In this document: positions 35,581 through 47,632 of the stretch, one piece after another
Numbering within the stretch: position 1 is the first letter of the stretch
How the letters are laid out: every line of letters begins with the position of its first letter
Assembly: GCA_032209605.1 (NCBI GenBank)
Contig: JASFXZ010000026.1
Location: 1,860,001-1,924,000 of the forward strand
From: Mactromeris polynyma
Lineage: Eukaryota; Mollusca; Bivalvia; Venerida; Mactridae
Direction: 5' to 3'
DNA length: 64,000 nt
Made by a program: the position numbers and the translations under genes
Notes under the pieces: generated by a model
Databases searched by the model: none
What the model was told of the DNA's origin: nothing
What the model saw: the letters and a program-made list of their open reading frames with translations, nothing else

Positions 35581-35889
35581 CAAAGATGCACAGAATCCAA
35601 GGCAGGTTTCCACTTCCAGAAATTATATGTGGAAAAAGAAAGACTTCCGGCTCACTCCAACAACTCCAAAAAACAACCGAAGGCTGCAGAAAATCGTTGG
35701 AAAAGGAAGATGGCGTCTTTCAAGGACAGCACATCAAAACAAGCCAGGCTGAGTTATGGTCCGGAGGCCTTATACATAACGCCAGATATGACAGGCAGAC
35801 AACTTGAAGAAGAAGAAAAAATGCATGAAAAACCACATTAACATATCAAATTAGAAAATGGCAGCAATAGAAAAACTAACTAAAAACCA

Positions 35890-36600
35890 GTCTGATTGTA
35901 AAGTGTGGCATGATGAAAGAAAGAAAAGACTGACTGCATCCAACTTTGCCAGAATTATAAAAAGGAACCCAAAAATACCTGTGAAAAAATGATTGAACAA
36001 TTACTGTACTCCAAATTTGTGGGCAACCAACACACTATCAATGGACAGCAACAAATGCGGAATACAATCCATGAATATACAATAAAGAAGGCAGAGGAGG
36101 GATTCAACTTTGAAGTTAAGAAGAGTAGTTTGGTTGTTTGTGAAAAGGCTAAGTTCCTTGGAGGCAGTCCAGATGGAGTTGTGTTTGAAAATGGAAAACG
36201 GGCTGGTTTAATTGAAGTGAAAAATGTTTTGCTCCGTAAACAAATAACTTTGACTGAAGCTGCAGAAACACAGAAATAATTCTGCTTAGAAAAAGTTAAC
36301 GGAAAGTTGAGGCTGAAACGGAATCATAGTTACTACATGCAGTGCCAATGCCTGTTACATGTATGTAATCTCCCGTTGGTGGACTTTGTTGTGAGATGTG
36401 TAGATCCATATCAACTTCACATTGAAAGAGTGTTAAGCGATAATGAAATTTGGGGATTGTGGGTCCAAAAACTTTTTTTAACATGGCTTTGTTACCTGAG
36501 TTATGTAAATTGTTGTCCAAGAAATGGTAAAAGTCCAGGCATTCGTGAACCTGGAATATGGGTAAGTTTTGTTATCAATTTAAGAGTTTGAGATTGTATC
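35890..36600 (+). pseudogene. YqaJ-type nuclease block
   Basis: WHDERKKRLTASNFARIIKR starts the block in one frame. After a shift near 35,985 comes MRNTIHEYTIKKAEEGF, then FLGGSPDGVV and LIEVKN, carrying the Asp, Glu and Lys of the metal-dependent active site. NHSYYMQCQCLLHV and FVVRCVDPYQLHIERV follow. Another shift near 36,470 leaves LLPEL in the wrong frame. The donor GTAAGT at 36,561 could splice to 36,865. Confidence 0.68.
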
Positions 36601-36864
36601 TATTCAAATATTTTGTTAATTAAACACAATATTTAAATTCAAACAGAAGTGAATACCTCCTAATTTAGAACCACATATGGTGCTGATTTTTGTTTCACCA
36701 ATATTTAGGACTGGTGATAACATTTCTATGGTTTATTGCAAGACGCTTGTAACTCATATGTAATTATATGCAAGTTACAGCCATCTTGCACAGAGCCGTT
36801 CATTTACACTGTAAATTGCATACATGGAAATACAAGTTAAAAACAAATATAATTGTATATTTCA

Positions 36865-36979
36865 GTTGAAGGAAAATTCCAAGAATGTAAAGAAAGGTCA
36901 GAAGTGCATCTCACAACCCAGACCATCCACATCGTCCAGCCCTTGTTGTGACCCACCAAAATCTACTTCGTCAAGGTGA
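36865..36979 (+). pseudogene. Possible last exon of the nuclease element
   Basis: Acceptor ATATTTCAG, then LKENSKNVKKGQKC and a Ser/Pro-rich stretch to the end of the open frame at 36,979. It lies in the right place for the protein's disordered C-terminus. Similar short open blocks at 37,342-37,434 (ends SVKFIDI) and 37,546-37,640 (VGPNKVKITDAL) could be further exons. Confidence 0.35.
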
Positions 36980-38479
36980 TTAACACATAAATTTGTTAGA
37001 CAATTATTTTTTAAATAACTACCAGTATATATTTAAATGACTTACAGTCAGATAATTTTTTGGATCCAAATTAATGTATGAATTTTCATTATGAAATGCT
37101 CAAAATGCTTGGCGTTTTAAATGTATTAATGGTCATTATTGTGTAATGCACAAAATACATTTGCATTATTTTTATACAAACATGTGCTTATTTAAAATTT
37201 AAATTTCATGAAACCTATCCCTGTTATAGTAATTTTATGTTGTCAAATTTGATAAATATACTTATTAAAATTGTAAAAATGGAAGAATTAAAATCACACA
37301 ATTATTATCATTAGTCAGAAGCATAGAGCAGCCCGTTATATGAAGTCATTTATGATGAGGAGGATGAAACTTACGGATTAGACCACCTTGTAGAAGACTT
37401 CAACAGCTCATCTGTCAAGTTTATAGATATATAAGTTAACAGAAATCATTTTATTATACAATTGAAAAAATAAGTAGATGTGGTAACATCAATATTTAAT
37501 TTTTCTTCAAAATTTTGTTTACATTTGTTAAATTATTCACACAGCGTTGGACCTAATAAAGTGAAAATTACTGATGCACTGATTAAAACTATTGATTCAA
37601 ATGTTCATACATTTGCAGATTTGACGAATAAGCCAGCTTAATTCAGTACACATTTTTTAATGAATTATACATAATGCTTTTAATACAATGCCATAAAGAA
37701 AAAACACATATAAATATTGAATTTACTGACTTCATATTTTTAATAAATATATATTATTATTTCACTTTTAACATTATAATTTAACATTTTGCAGATGTGT
37801 TGATACCTGGGACAGTTTACACCAGTTGTATGGCCTGTACATTTCCCTGTGAATATTGATTTCAGCAAACAGACCAGATACAAGTTACAATTAATTTATC
37901 CTTGTAATAATTATTGTATGATTTAGTCTTATGTTGTGTTAAATTTAGTTTGGTTCATTTACATATAATTAATTATATTGCAAATTAAATTATTTTAGGA
38001 TTAACAAAGACTTTTTGACATCATATGCCTTACATATAAAGCTATTGACCTACAGTTTTAAAATTTCAAAGAAGTATTTCCAACAAATCTTGCATTGAAT
38101 AATATTTGAAGAGTTCATGGTGGCCAAATTTGTTGTTTGACAATGCATATTTGTAACTAATGAGAGCTTTATTTAAACAGTGCATAAGCAATACAGTATA
38201 TTGGTGTATTTTTCAGTTGAAAACTTACCTTATTGAACAGCAAAATAATTATTATGTACTTTCAGTTTGTCTTGTTTTTAACTTAAACTTCTGCAAGCAA
38301 TCATTATATGTTATATTTTTTTAGGAATATATACAATACAGAAATCATGATGTATTGGTAACCTCACAACATATAAAGACCTGACTAAGTATTGTTAACC
38401 TCAATCCAGGAAAGAGTAAACATTTGGTAGCCTGCCATACAGTTCTATTCAGCACAAGCAGTAGTAAACATCCCTTGTT

Positions 38480-38695
38480 ATCATATAGCATCCTAGAAGT
38501 GAAGACAACTTTGTACCCCCCCCCCCATCCAAGCATACCAAAAGTGAAGACAACTTGGTAACCCCAACCTAAGCATCCCAGAAGTGAAGACAACTTGGTA
38601 CCCCCCCCCCCATCAAAGCATACCAGAAGTGAAGACAACTTGGTAACCCCAACCTAAGCATCCCAAAAGTGAAGATAACTTGGTACCCCCATAGA
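38480..38695. repeat. Short tandem repeat with poly-C runs
   Basis: Four to five units around AAGTGAAGACAACTTGGTA followed by CCCC runs of 4 to 12 or AACCCCAACCTAAG, alternating in two forms. Poly-C lengths may be assembly-sensitive. Confidence 0.85.
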
Positions 38696-39651
38696 CAACA
38701 GCAGACACTGGAAATGAACATCAAAGTCATGCATAACCTGATTATTTAAGGAATTGAAAATGAACTGTTGAGTTTCAATCAGTAACACCATTTTAAAAGT
38801 AAATATGAATGTTTATATGAAATATTAGTGATTTGCGGTTATATTTATTAAGGCAAACAAATTACCTCCCTTTGAATTTAATTACACTCTATTTCAAAAT
38901 ATTGTACATAACATTTCTTATTTTAAACGTATTATACATCAAATAAATGATACATTAGTAGAAATAAGTGAATACGTTAGTGGTAAAAAAATATCAATGC
39001 AATTTATGTAGACACTTAATTAGAAAATTTGAGAAGGCAATTATTGCCCACCATAGAAAGAAAGATGAAAAGAAGTTCCCACATGGTTTTCAATAATTTT
39101 TTTGGAAAATTACATTTTATTTGTGGTAACAAATTAACAGTTAATCCAAGTGTTTTAGACTTTCTTTGTCTCTATCACCTAGAATAGTGTTTTATTGATC
39201 AAAAGAAGTAATAGTTGAAATTATTTAAAAAGTTTTTATTTTTTTACATATTTTGTAAAAACTAGGAACATTTTAAGTTTTTTTGTGTTTAAATTACATT
39301 ATTTGTCTATAACAAATATTATATATGTATGTGCTCATTAAGATCAATATTTTGATATATAATAATCAATATTGCATTGTTATTTTGCTTAAAAAATCAG
39401 TGAATTGTAATATGCAAAATCCGCTTAACATGAACCTTAAACTGGAAACTTGGTCCAGGAATATTGACCATAATAAACTGTTTATTCCACAATCAATAAA
39501 ACGTACTGATTTATATTTTCGTTTGTTTTGTATCCAGGTTATGTTTTAATTTAATGTTTACAATATTCATTTTCCAAACAGGTGATATAACAGGTTATCT
39601 ACCGTACGCCGAGCGTTAGTACATTTTGTCTCTAGACATTAACAAAATTAT

Positions 39652-40110
39652 GCATTTGCTTACAAGTAATGACAACAACTCCTCTGGATTCATATAATAG
39701 GAAAAATCATACAGCAGTATAAACAACTACTTTGACGACATATATCCCCGATTTGAACCCAAACAAGTTCCTTCACGCGATTCCAAGGATCGCCCTTTTT
39801 CTATACGCACGCTTAACTGAAAGCTATCCTCACTCTTGCCGGTGTTACCATAAAATACCACCAGTTGTGACATCCCTTGCTTGTTGGACTCGGTGTTTGC
39901 CTTTAAGACTACTATATGAATGTATAGCGCTAAGCAATCAATTAATTTGGCGTGTAACTTACTGGAATGAATTAGTACAATTGTCGCGTAATATCGCATT
40001 ACGTTTTGTTCATGTAGATAGCGTATCCCGTGAAAATTTTACTACATATGATAATGTTCCAATAACTAAATATTTAAAAGAAACGTCAAATGGAAAGTGA
40101 AAGTAGAATA
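39652..40110. repeat. Dispersed repeat and adjoining open stretch
   Basis: 39,652-39,775 matches 22,945-23,060. The next 330 bases are open on the plus strand (122 codons through the repeat) but show no motif I know. Base composition is a little less AT-rich than nearby. I would not call it a gene. Confidence 0.4.
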
Positions 40111-40599
40111 ACATACGGAATGTGGTAAATTATATTCATATAACAAGATGCACAATGATCAAGTCAGATATAATTCTTTATTTTTTAAATCACCTCACAC
40201 TTAAGAAGAATACATCACATGATAGGTCGACTTGGTCGTTTAAAGGGATTGTAATGAAACTATTCAACCACTATATAGATCTATACATGCACACAGTTTT
40301 TGTTTCCTAATAAATTATACGCGTGTGAACCTTGTGTTCATATTTTTTGTGATTCTACCGTATTTTGGCTTCCAAATGTAAACAAATTCATAAAAATGGT
40401 CAGATCAATGCAGTCCTAGAGCCGTTCCAACCCATGATTTAGATGTATTACGTGCAAGGCTATCGCATGGTACATAAGTTGATTATATAGTAAGAAAGTT
40501 GTTCAAAAGTGATCTTACAAACAAATGACTGACTCTTTTTGTGTATATAAGACATTTGAAAATAACCCTAGTGATTGTAATGTGAACTTGAGGGATGCA

Positions 40600-41950
40600 A
40601 GTGTTAATTTTATGTATATAGCTTGGAGATAACCGCAGACAATTATAACAAAAGCTTCGCTAATTTATAAGGTATAGAGTACATGTATACATGTAGCTTA
40701 GGGATAGCCACAGTAAAATACATACAAAAATATCTTTGGTATATAAGAAGGGGACTATATATGAAGCTTTGGGATAGCCGCAATGAATTATAATAAAACT
40801 GTCTCTGATATATAAGGTATTGCGTATATATGTAGCTTCGGGATAGCCTCAGTCAATTAAAACCAACATTTCTCTGATAAATACGGTATTGGGTATATAT
40901 ATATATATATGTAGTTTGCAGATAGCCACAGTAAATTATTACAAAACCTTCTCCGATATACAAGGTATTCAGTATAAAAATTATATGAAGCTCTCTAATA
41001 TATATGGTATTTAGTATATATGTAGCTTGGGGATAACCACAGTAAATTATGACAAGAACTTCTCTTATATATAAGAATAGGGTATATATGGAGCTTAGGA
41101 ATAGCCACAGTAAATGACAACAGGAACTTCTCTGATATATAATGTATTGAGTATATATGCAACTTGGGGATAGCTACTGTTTACTACAACAAACTCTTCT
41201 CTGATAAATAAGGTATTAAGTATATATGATAGCCACAGTAAATTATAACACAAGCTTCCGTTATAAATAAGGTATTAAGTTTAAATATTCCCTAGGGATA
41301 GCCACAGTCAATTAATACCAACACTACTCTGATATATCAGGTATTGAGGTCATACGTAGCATGTGGATAGCCGCAGTCAATTAAAACCAACGTAGCTTGG
41401 GGATAGCCACAGTAAATAATAACAAGAACTTCTCCGATATATAAGGTATAGAGTATATATGTAGCTTGGAGATAGCCACAGTAAATAATTACAAGAACTT
41501 CTCTGATATATCAGGTATTTATTATATATGTAGCTTGGAGATAGCCCAAGCTACATATATACTCAATACCTTATATATTAGAGCTGTGTTTGTTATAATG
41601 TACTGTGGCTATCGCCAAGCTTCATATACACTCAATACCTCTTATATCAGAGAAGTTATTGTTATTATATGTAAACTCAGTACCTTACATATCAAACACA
41701 TTTATGTTATAATTTACTGCGGCTATCCCCAATCTACATATGCACTCAATTCCCTAGTATAACAGAGAAGTGTTTGTGTTGTATTAATGTAGCTATCCCC
41801 AACCTACACATTTACGCAAATGCCTTACAAATCAAACACTTTTATGTTATAATTTACTGAGGCTATCTCTAAGCTACATAAATACTCAATACATTATATC
41901 AGAAGTTCTTGTTATAATTTACTGCGGCTATCGTGTACATGTACTCATAA
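40600..41950. repeat. Diverged ~70-bp array that reverses direction
   Basis: From about 40,610 to 41,545 about 13 units read GTAGCTTGGGGATAGCCACAG then ATATAAGGTATTGAGTATATAT. From 41,545 to 41,950 the same unit reads in the opposite sense (GGCTATCCCCAAGCTACATA-like), four to five units. The switch is at ATAGCCCAAGCTAC. Confidence 0.88.
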
Positions 41951-42645
41951 GGTACCATATTGTACAAGGTTTAATTGTATTATATTAGAAGTGTCTCCTC
42001 AAAATATACATCTGTACATTTGCGAATCCCTGTCCGATATTTTTGTATATAGTAAATCATTTCCTTTTTACATGCGTATATAACGTTCAATTTGGTTCAT
42101 GCAGTTTTGTCAAAATATGTTCATTCATGATATCGATAAATGTTATCGTTACCTAATATATTATTGCGTTCGCATAACATCAATTTCACTGTTGAACTTT
42201 ACTTCGACGCACAATTTAAAAATACTTAATAATCTGCTATAAAACAAGCCGGATATTTCATCCGGACGATACGATCGAACAGAAAAAGTGCCAACGCACC
42301 GGGTCATTGGGTGTGCGTATAGCCTAGTGCTGGAGATAGAAATAATTCATTACCCGATTCCAACCACAACCTTTGACCCGGTGCAGATAGTATTTGTTAC
42401 GGGAGCGGGTCAATTCGTCCTAAAAACGATGTTCTTCCCGGGTCAATTCGGCCCGAGTCAATTAGGCACACTTTTAAACCATGGTCAATTCGGCCCACTT
42501 TTACAGTGGAGAAGTTATGATTCATTAACGGTTCTGGAATAGCATTATTTTAATTTTACAAGATGTTTAATTATATTTGTATGAATGTGTACGCCTCTCT
42601 ATTTGAAAAATGTACGCTTTCAAATAAATAAAAATATTAGTACAA

Positions 42646-42900
42646 GTATAGACCTGCAACTGGTGGTATGGAGCCCTTGGGGTTGGACACAGTGAATAAA
42701 GCACTAACCACCAAGTATAGACCCGCAACTGGTGGTATGGACCCCTTGAGGTTGAACACAGTGAATAATGCACAAACCACCAAGTATAGACCCGCAACTG
42801 GTGGTATGGACCCCTTGAGGTTGGACACAGTGAATAATGCACAAACCACTATGTATTTGACCATAACTGGTGGTACAGACCCCTTGAGGTTGGACAAAAT
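42646..42900. repeat. 69-bp tandem repeat, about 3.7 units
   Basis: Units begin GTATAGACC(C/T)GCAACTGG and contain CCCCTTGAGGTTGGACACAG. Starts at 42,646, 42,715 and 42,784, with a diverged fourth unit. Period divisible by three, open on several frames. No supported gene. Confidence 0.9.
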
Positions 42901-43099
42901 AAATACCGCTCAAACCATGAGGCAATTCAATGTAACAAGCGGAGGTAGAAATCCGTATAAAGCGAAGGGAGAGGCGGGATATCCGTACAAAGCGAGGAAT
43001 GGGCGGGGAATCGATACAGACTCCGCCGTCAACTTCGAATAAGTGTTACACTCAGGTGTATCAATGATGAAATACTAGAAATCAAATATATTTACAAGT

Positions 43100-45440
43100 A
43101 TTTAAAGTAAAAAATAAATGACTGTACAAATCAAGGGTAGGTACTATATAAAGCCATAAATGAATGTACATTGCGAGGGTATGTACTATATTAACCATAC
43201 ATGAATGTACAAGGCGAGAGTAGGTACTATATAAAGCCATAAATGAATGTACAAAGCGACGGTAGGTACTATATAAAGCCATAAATGAATGAACAATGTG
43301 AGGGTTGGTACTACATAAAACCCTAAATGAATGTACAAGACGAGGGTAGGTACTATATAAAGCTATAAATGAATGTACAAGGCGGGGGTATGTACTATAT
43401 AAAGCCATAAATGAATGAACAATGCGGGGGTACGTACTATATAAAGCCATAAATGAATGTACAAGGCGGGGGTATGTACTATATAAAGCCATAAATGAAT
43501 GAACAATGCGGGGGTATGTACTATATAAAGCCATAAATGAATGTACAAGGCGGGGGTATGTACTATATAAAGCCATAAATGAATGAACAAGGCGGGGGTA
43601 TGTACTATATAAAGCCATAAATGAATGAACAAGGCGGGGGTATGTACTATATAAAGCCATAAATGAATGAACAATGCGAGGGTAGGTACTATATAAAGCC
43701 ATAAATGAATGTACAATGCGAGGGTAGGTTCTATATAAAGCCATAAATGAATGTACAAGGCAAGGGTAGGTACTATATAAAGCCATAAATGAATGTACAA
43801 TGCGAGGGTAGGTACTATATAAAGCCATAAATGAATGTACAAGGCGAGGGTAGGTACTATATAAAGCCATAAATGGATGTACAAGGCGAGGGTAGGTGCT
43901 ATATAAAGCCATAAATGAATGTACAAGGCGAGGGTAGGTACTATATAAAGCCATAAATGAATGTACAAGGCGAGGGTAGGTACTATATAAAGCCATAAAT
44001 GAATGTACAAGGCGAGGGTAGGTACTATATAAAGCCATAAATGGATGTACAAGGCGAGGAGGGTAGGTACTATATAAAGCCATAAATGAATGTACAAGGC
44101 GAGGGTAGGTACTATATAAAGCCATAAATGGATGTACAAGGCGAGGAGGGTAGGTACTATATAAAGCCATAAATGAATGTACAAGGCGAGGGTAGGTACT
44201 ATATAAAGCCATAAATGAATGTACAAGGCGAGGGTAGGTACTATATAAAGCCATAAATGGATGTACAAGGCAAGGGTAGGTACTATATAAAGCCATAAAT
44301 GAATGTACAAGGCAAGGGTAGGTACTATATAAAGCCATAAATGAATGTACAAGGCGAGGGTAGGTACCATACATAGCTATAAATGAATGTACAAGATGAG
44401 GGTAGGTACTATATAAAGCCATAAATGAATGTACAAGGCGGGGGTAGGTACCATACATAGCCATAAATGAATGAACAAGGCGGGGGTATGTACTATATAA
44501 AGCTATATGAATGTACAAGGCGAGGGTAGGTACCATACATAGCTATAAATGAATGTACAAGACGAGGGTAGGTACTATATAAAGCTATATGCATGTACAA
44601 GGCGAGGGTAGGTACTATATAAAGCCATAAATGAATGAACAATGCGAGGGTAGGTACTATATAAAGCCATAAATGAATGTACAAGGCGAGGGTAGGTACT
44701 ATATAAAGCCATAAATGAATGTACAAGGCGAGGGTAGGTACTATATAAAGCCATAAATGGGTGTACAAGGCGAGTGTAGGTACTATATAAAGTCATAAAT
44801 GTATGAACAATGCGAGGGTAGGTACTATATAAAACCCTAAATGAATGTACAAGGCGAGGGTAGGTTCTATATAAAGCTATATGAATGTACAAGGCGAGGG
44901 TAGGTTCTATATAAAGCTATATGAATGTACAAGGCGAGGGTAGGTTCTATATAAAGCTATATGAATGAACAATGCGAGGGTAGGTACTATATAAAACCCT
45001 AAATGAATGTACAAGGCGAGGGTAGGTACTATATAAAGCTATATGAATGTACAAGGCGAGGGTATGTACTATATAAAGCCATAAATGAATGTACAAGGCG
45101 AGGGTAGGTACCATACATAGGCATAAATGAATGTACACAGCGAGGATAGGTACTATATAAAGCCATACATGAATGTACAAGGCGAGGGTAGGTACCATAC
45201 ATAGGCATAAATGAATGTACACAGCGAGGATAGGTACTATGTAAAGCCATAAATGACTGTACACAGCGAGGGTAGGTACCATACATAGCCATAAACGACT
45301 GTACAATGCGAGGGTAGGTACTATAAAAAACCCTAAATGAATGTACAGGGCGAGGGTAGGTACTATATAAAGCTATATATGAATGTACATGGCGAGGGTA
45401 GGTACTATATAAAGCCATACATGACTGTACAAAGCAATGG
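43100..45440. repeat. 42-bp minisatellite with a TATA-like core, about 55 units
   Basis: Unit: GGTAGGTACTATATAAAGCC then ATAAATGAATGTACAAGGCGAG. Variants include GGTACCATACATAG in place of GGTACTATATAAAG, GAACAATGCGGG in place of GTACAAGGCGAG, a 45-bp form with an extra GAG, and shortened units with GCTATATGAATG. Variants alternate in parts, giving 84-bp and longer higher-order periods. 42 is divisible by three, which explains long false frames. Confidence 0.96.
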
Positions 45441-45500
45441 TAGGTACATTTGTATATTAATACAATATAAAGTTTGTTTGATGTCTCTCTTTTCAAAATA

Positions 45501-45598
45501 CAGTAAAACTTCGATAATAAGACCACACTCGGGACCCCTGAAAACTTAATATTGAGGTGGTCTTATTATTGAGGTGGTCTTTAAGTGAGGTTTTACTG
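45501..45598. mobile_element. Short TA-flanked MITE of the same family
   Basis: 98 bp with CAGTAAAACTTC and its inverse at the ends, TA on both sides and central GAGGTGGTCTTATTATTGAG. Confidence 0.78.
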
Positions 45599-45600
45599 TA

Positions 45601-46628
45601 TGCTTTTGATATAAATTAACATAGATACAAAATAATTAATCAATGGATTCGATTACATGCAGCAATATCTTGCATCTCAGCCTAGCCTTAGTAATACAAT
45701 GTAGTAATCTTTTAGCTAGGTATAGTGCTGTTGTATTAACCGCGAACACATGAATACATTACCTGGTCAAACTCATTGCAAAATGGGTGTACATAGTTGT
45801 TCATGCTTTTCAGTGTGCTTGACAGAAGAAGTTGCCAAAGTGTTTTGATACAAAAATGAATCAAACCGCTGTTATAATTTTACGCACAGGTGCATTTATT
45901 TACCTAAATTGACATGGATCGGTTCTGAAAGTTCATGAGCAAGTTCGCGGTCAATCTAACAGCATGATATTTATCATATAGACAACCTGGCTTTTTTCCC
46001 GACAAGCGCACGGAAAACCACAAACATTTCAATACACTAATTTTGAAATGTAATGAAAGAGAGAGAATACGTAACTTCAGGGAAAGCCACATACATATTA
46101 AGACAATGCCTCCCCACGCAGATCTCCGGAAAAAACAACAATCCACAAAACATAAGGTACTAAAGGAGGTCAAACGGTACACATATTAAGGAACTGAGGC
46201 GCAAGGAATGGCCCAGCAGACCACAAGGAATAACTAGGAGAATCAAAGTGGACAGTAAGGGAAGGGGAGGTGGGAATTAATGGATGGAAAAGATCACTGG
46301 ACAAGTCAAGACAACTGGCCTTAATAGGCCAAAAATGGGCAGGAAACAATCTGAACACTGTATAAAGTGACAGATTGGCATAGGGGAAAGGGAAATACAA
46401 AACACATTCATAACATAAACAGAAACAACAATCAAACCAGGTATGAACCGGGTAATATATTCATGCATTCGATGTTAATAAAACAGCACTATAGTACTAT
46501 CCCCAACTCGAAGCCAGTGAAAGATTGGTTTGAGAGTAACTTAACACTAACGTTGCCATATTAATACATGTAGTTTGATTCTTATGATGGAAGGAGATAA
46601 AGTACTACTTGTTTTATTTTTATTACAG
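45601..46628. other. Spacer and probable intron of the plus-strand gene
   Basis: Follows the MITE at 45,501. No exon upstream of 46,629 with matching phase was found here, so the preceding intron is likely longer than 1 kb. Confidence 0.4.
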
Positions 46629-47632
46629 TCTCGTGACATCATGTTATCAATGTCGGACTTGAAGGAATCATTGTTGACCTTCGCACGATCACAAGATCCG
46701 ATACTACAGAAGGTGGTAGTGAAGATGATATTCTGTATGATGGATAGTAAAGAGTTGAAGTATGTATCACTGTTTTATAGTTTGGTGTTACAAAATGTCT
46801 TAAACGTCCCATGATGTATTTCATCTAAAACTACAAATTTTCTGAATGACAAATTAGTTACTTGGTTTATCATTTCAAGATTTCAAAAGAAATATCATGG
46901 AATCATAATTTCAAAATGTCTGTCGTAAACCAGGAAATTAATTATTTTAATTTGAGAGGTGAAAGTGACACTTGTCTTTCTGCATACAAATAATGAAACG
47001 GATAACTTGTTTCGTTTCCATGGAACCCTTGAAATGGTCTCTAAATATTAATATCAAAATCATAAAACAACTATAGATTAGGTCTGTTTTGAGAAAAGCA
47101 ACATTTTATTTGTTACAGGGAACGTGCCCGAGCTCTACGTCTACAACAGGTGCTTACATACTGCCTGGACAACGCTGCAGATCGTACTGTATGGGACATG
47201 GCTGATCAAGGTATGGTTAAAATGAATTTGTTTAGTATATCACTTTACAACAATTGAGAAACAAGTTACTACAACTTATATACAGTACTCACAGTAGATA
47301 GTTCTCACATCTGCAATATCTAACTCCCTTGCTGGAATTTTGCCTATCAATATGGCTGACTATTCAGAACAAGCGAGGTAAAAATGTCATACAACAAACG
47401 AACATGAAAAATATACTTCAAGCTTCCACCCCTGGTATTAACACTGTTTAGTTAATGTATTGCCCGTTTTATTTCCATAGGAATCCAAGTGATCGACTCC
47501 GACGAGGATACATTCCCCTCCTTGCCAGTTCTCAGTACGTTCGAGAAGCTGAGCATGGGACAAAATAGTAATTTTGGTTCTCGTACTTCTTTGAGGTCAC
47601 GCACGAGTGACTCTGGTTCCCAGCGGTCGTAA
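46629..47632 (+). CDS. Unrecognised plus-strand gene, last three exons
   Basis: Exons 46629-46759, 47119-47210 and 47481-47632 (stop TAA 47630-47632). Acceptors TTTTTATTACAG, TTTGTTACAG and ATTTCCATAG; donors GTATGT and GTATGG. Phases 0-2, 2-1 and 1-stop all agree. The 124 residues seen start with a helical stretch (SDLKESLLTFARSQDP), then RARALRLQQVLTYCLDNA, an acidic linker DSDEDTFPSLP and a Ser/Arg-rich end. I do not recognise the family; an all-helical (ARM/HEAT-like) C-terminus is possible. Earlier exons were not found between 45,600 and 46,628 and may lie beyond the minisatellite at 43-45 kb. The duplicated segment starts in or near its 3' UTR. Confidence 0.6.

Larger units (their letters stand above)
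32180..36980 (+). mobile_element. Decayed Mutator-like transposase / YqaJ-nuclease element
   Basis: Scattered plus-strand coding blocks run in the same order as in a protein family common in invertebrate genomes: an N-terminal Mutator-like transposase part, then a YqaJ-type (lambda-exonuclease-like) nuclease part. Blocks are 32,184-32,439, 34,006-34,680, 35,215-35,580, 35,890-36,277 and 36,300-36,570, with a possible last exon at 36,865-36,979. Some gaps may be introns (acceptors TCATTAG at 34,005 and TTTCAG at 36,864). Others are frame changes or insertions, including a GC-rich MITE at 33,374. I found no clear terminal inverted repeat for the whole element. The family call is from memory of conserved motifs. 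Confidence 0.65.
36980..40599. other. No supported gene
   Basis: Strongly AT-rich, apart from the short repeat at 38,480 and the dispersed repeat at 39,652. Two exon-like pieces near 37,342 and 37,546 may belong to the element ending at 36,980. Confidence 0.45.

Noticed and set aside
42668..43042. 124-residue plus-strand frame with repeats of about 23 residues
   Set aside because: A 69-bp tandem repeat, open in several frames on both strands, with no splice or start evidence.
43082..44536. 484-residue open frame on the minus strand with a 14-residue repeat
   Set aside because: Produced by a 42-bp minisatellite whose length is divisible by three. A second frame on the same strand is open over much of it too, and there is no start context, splice site or non-repeat domain.
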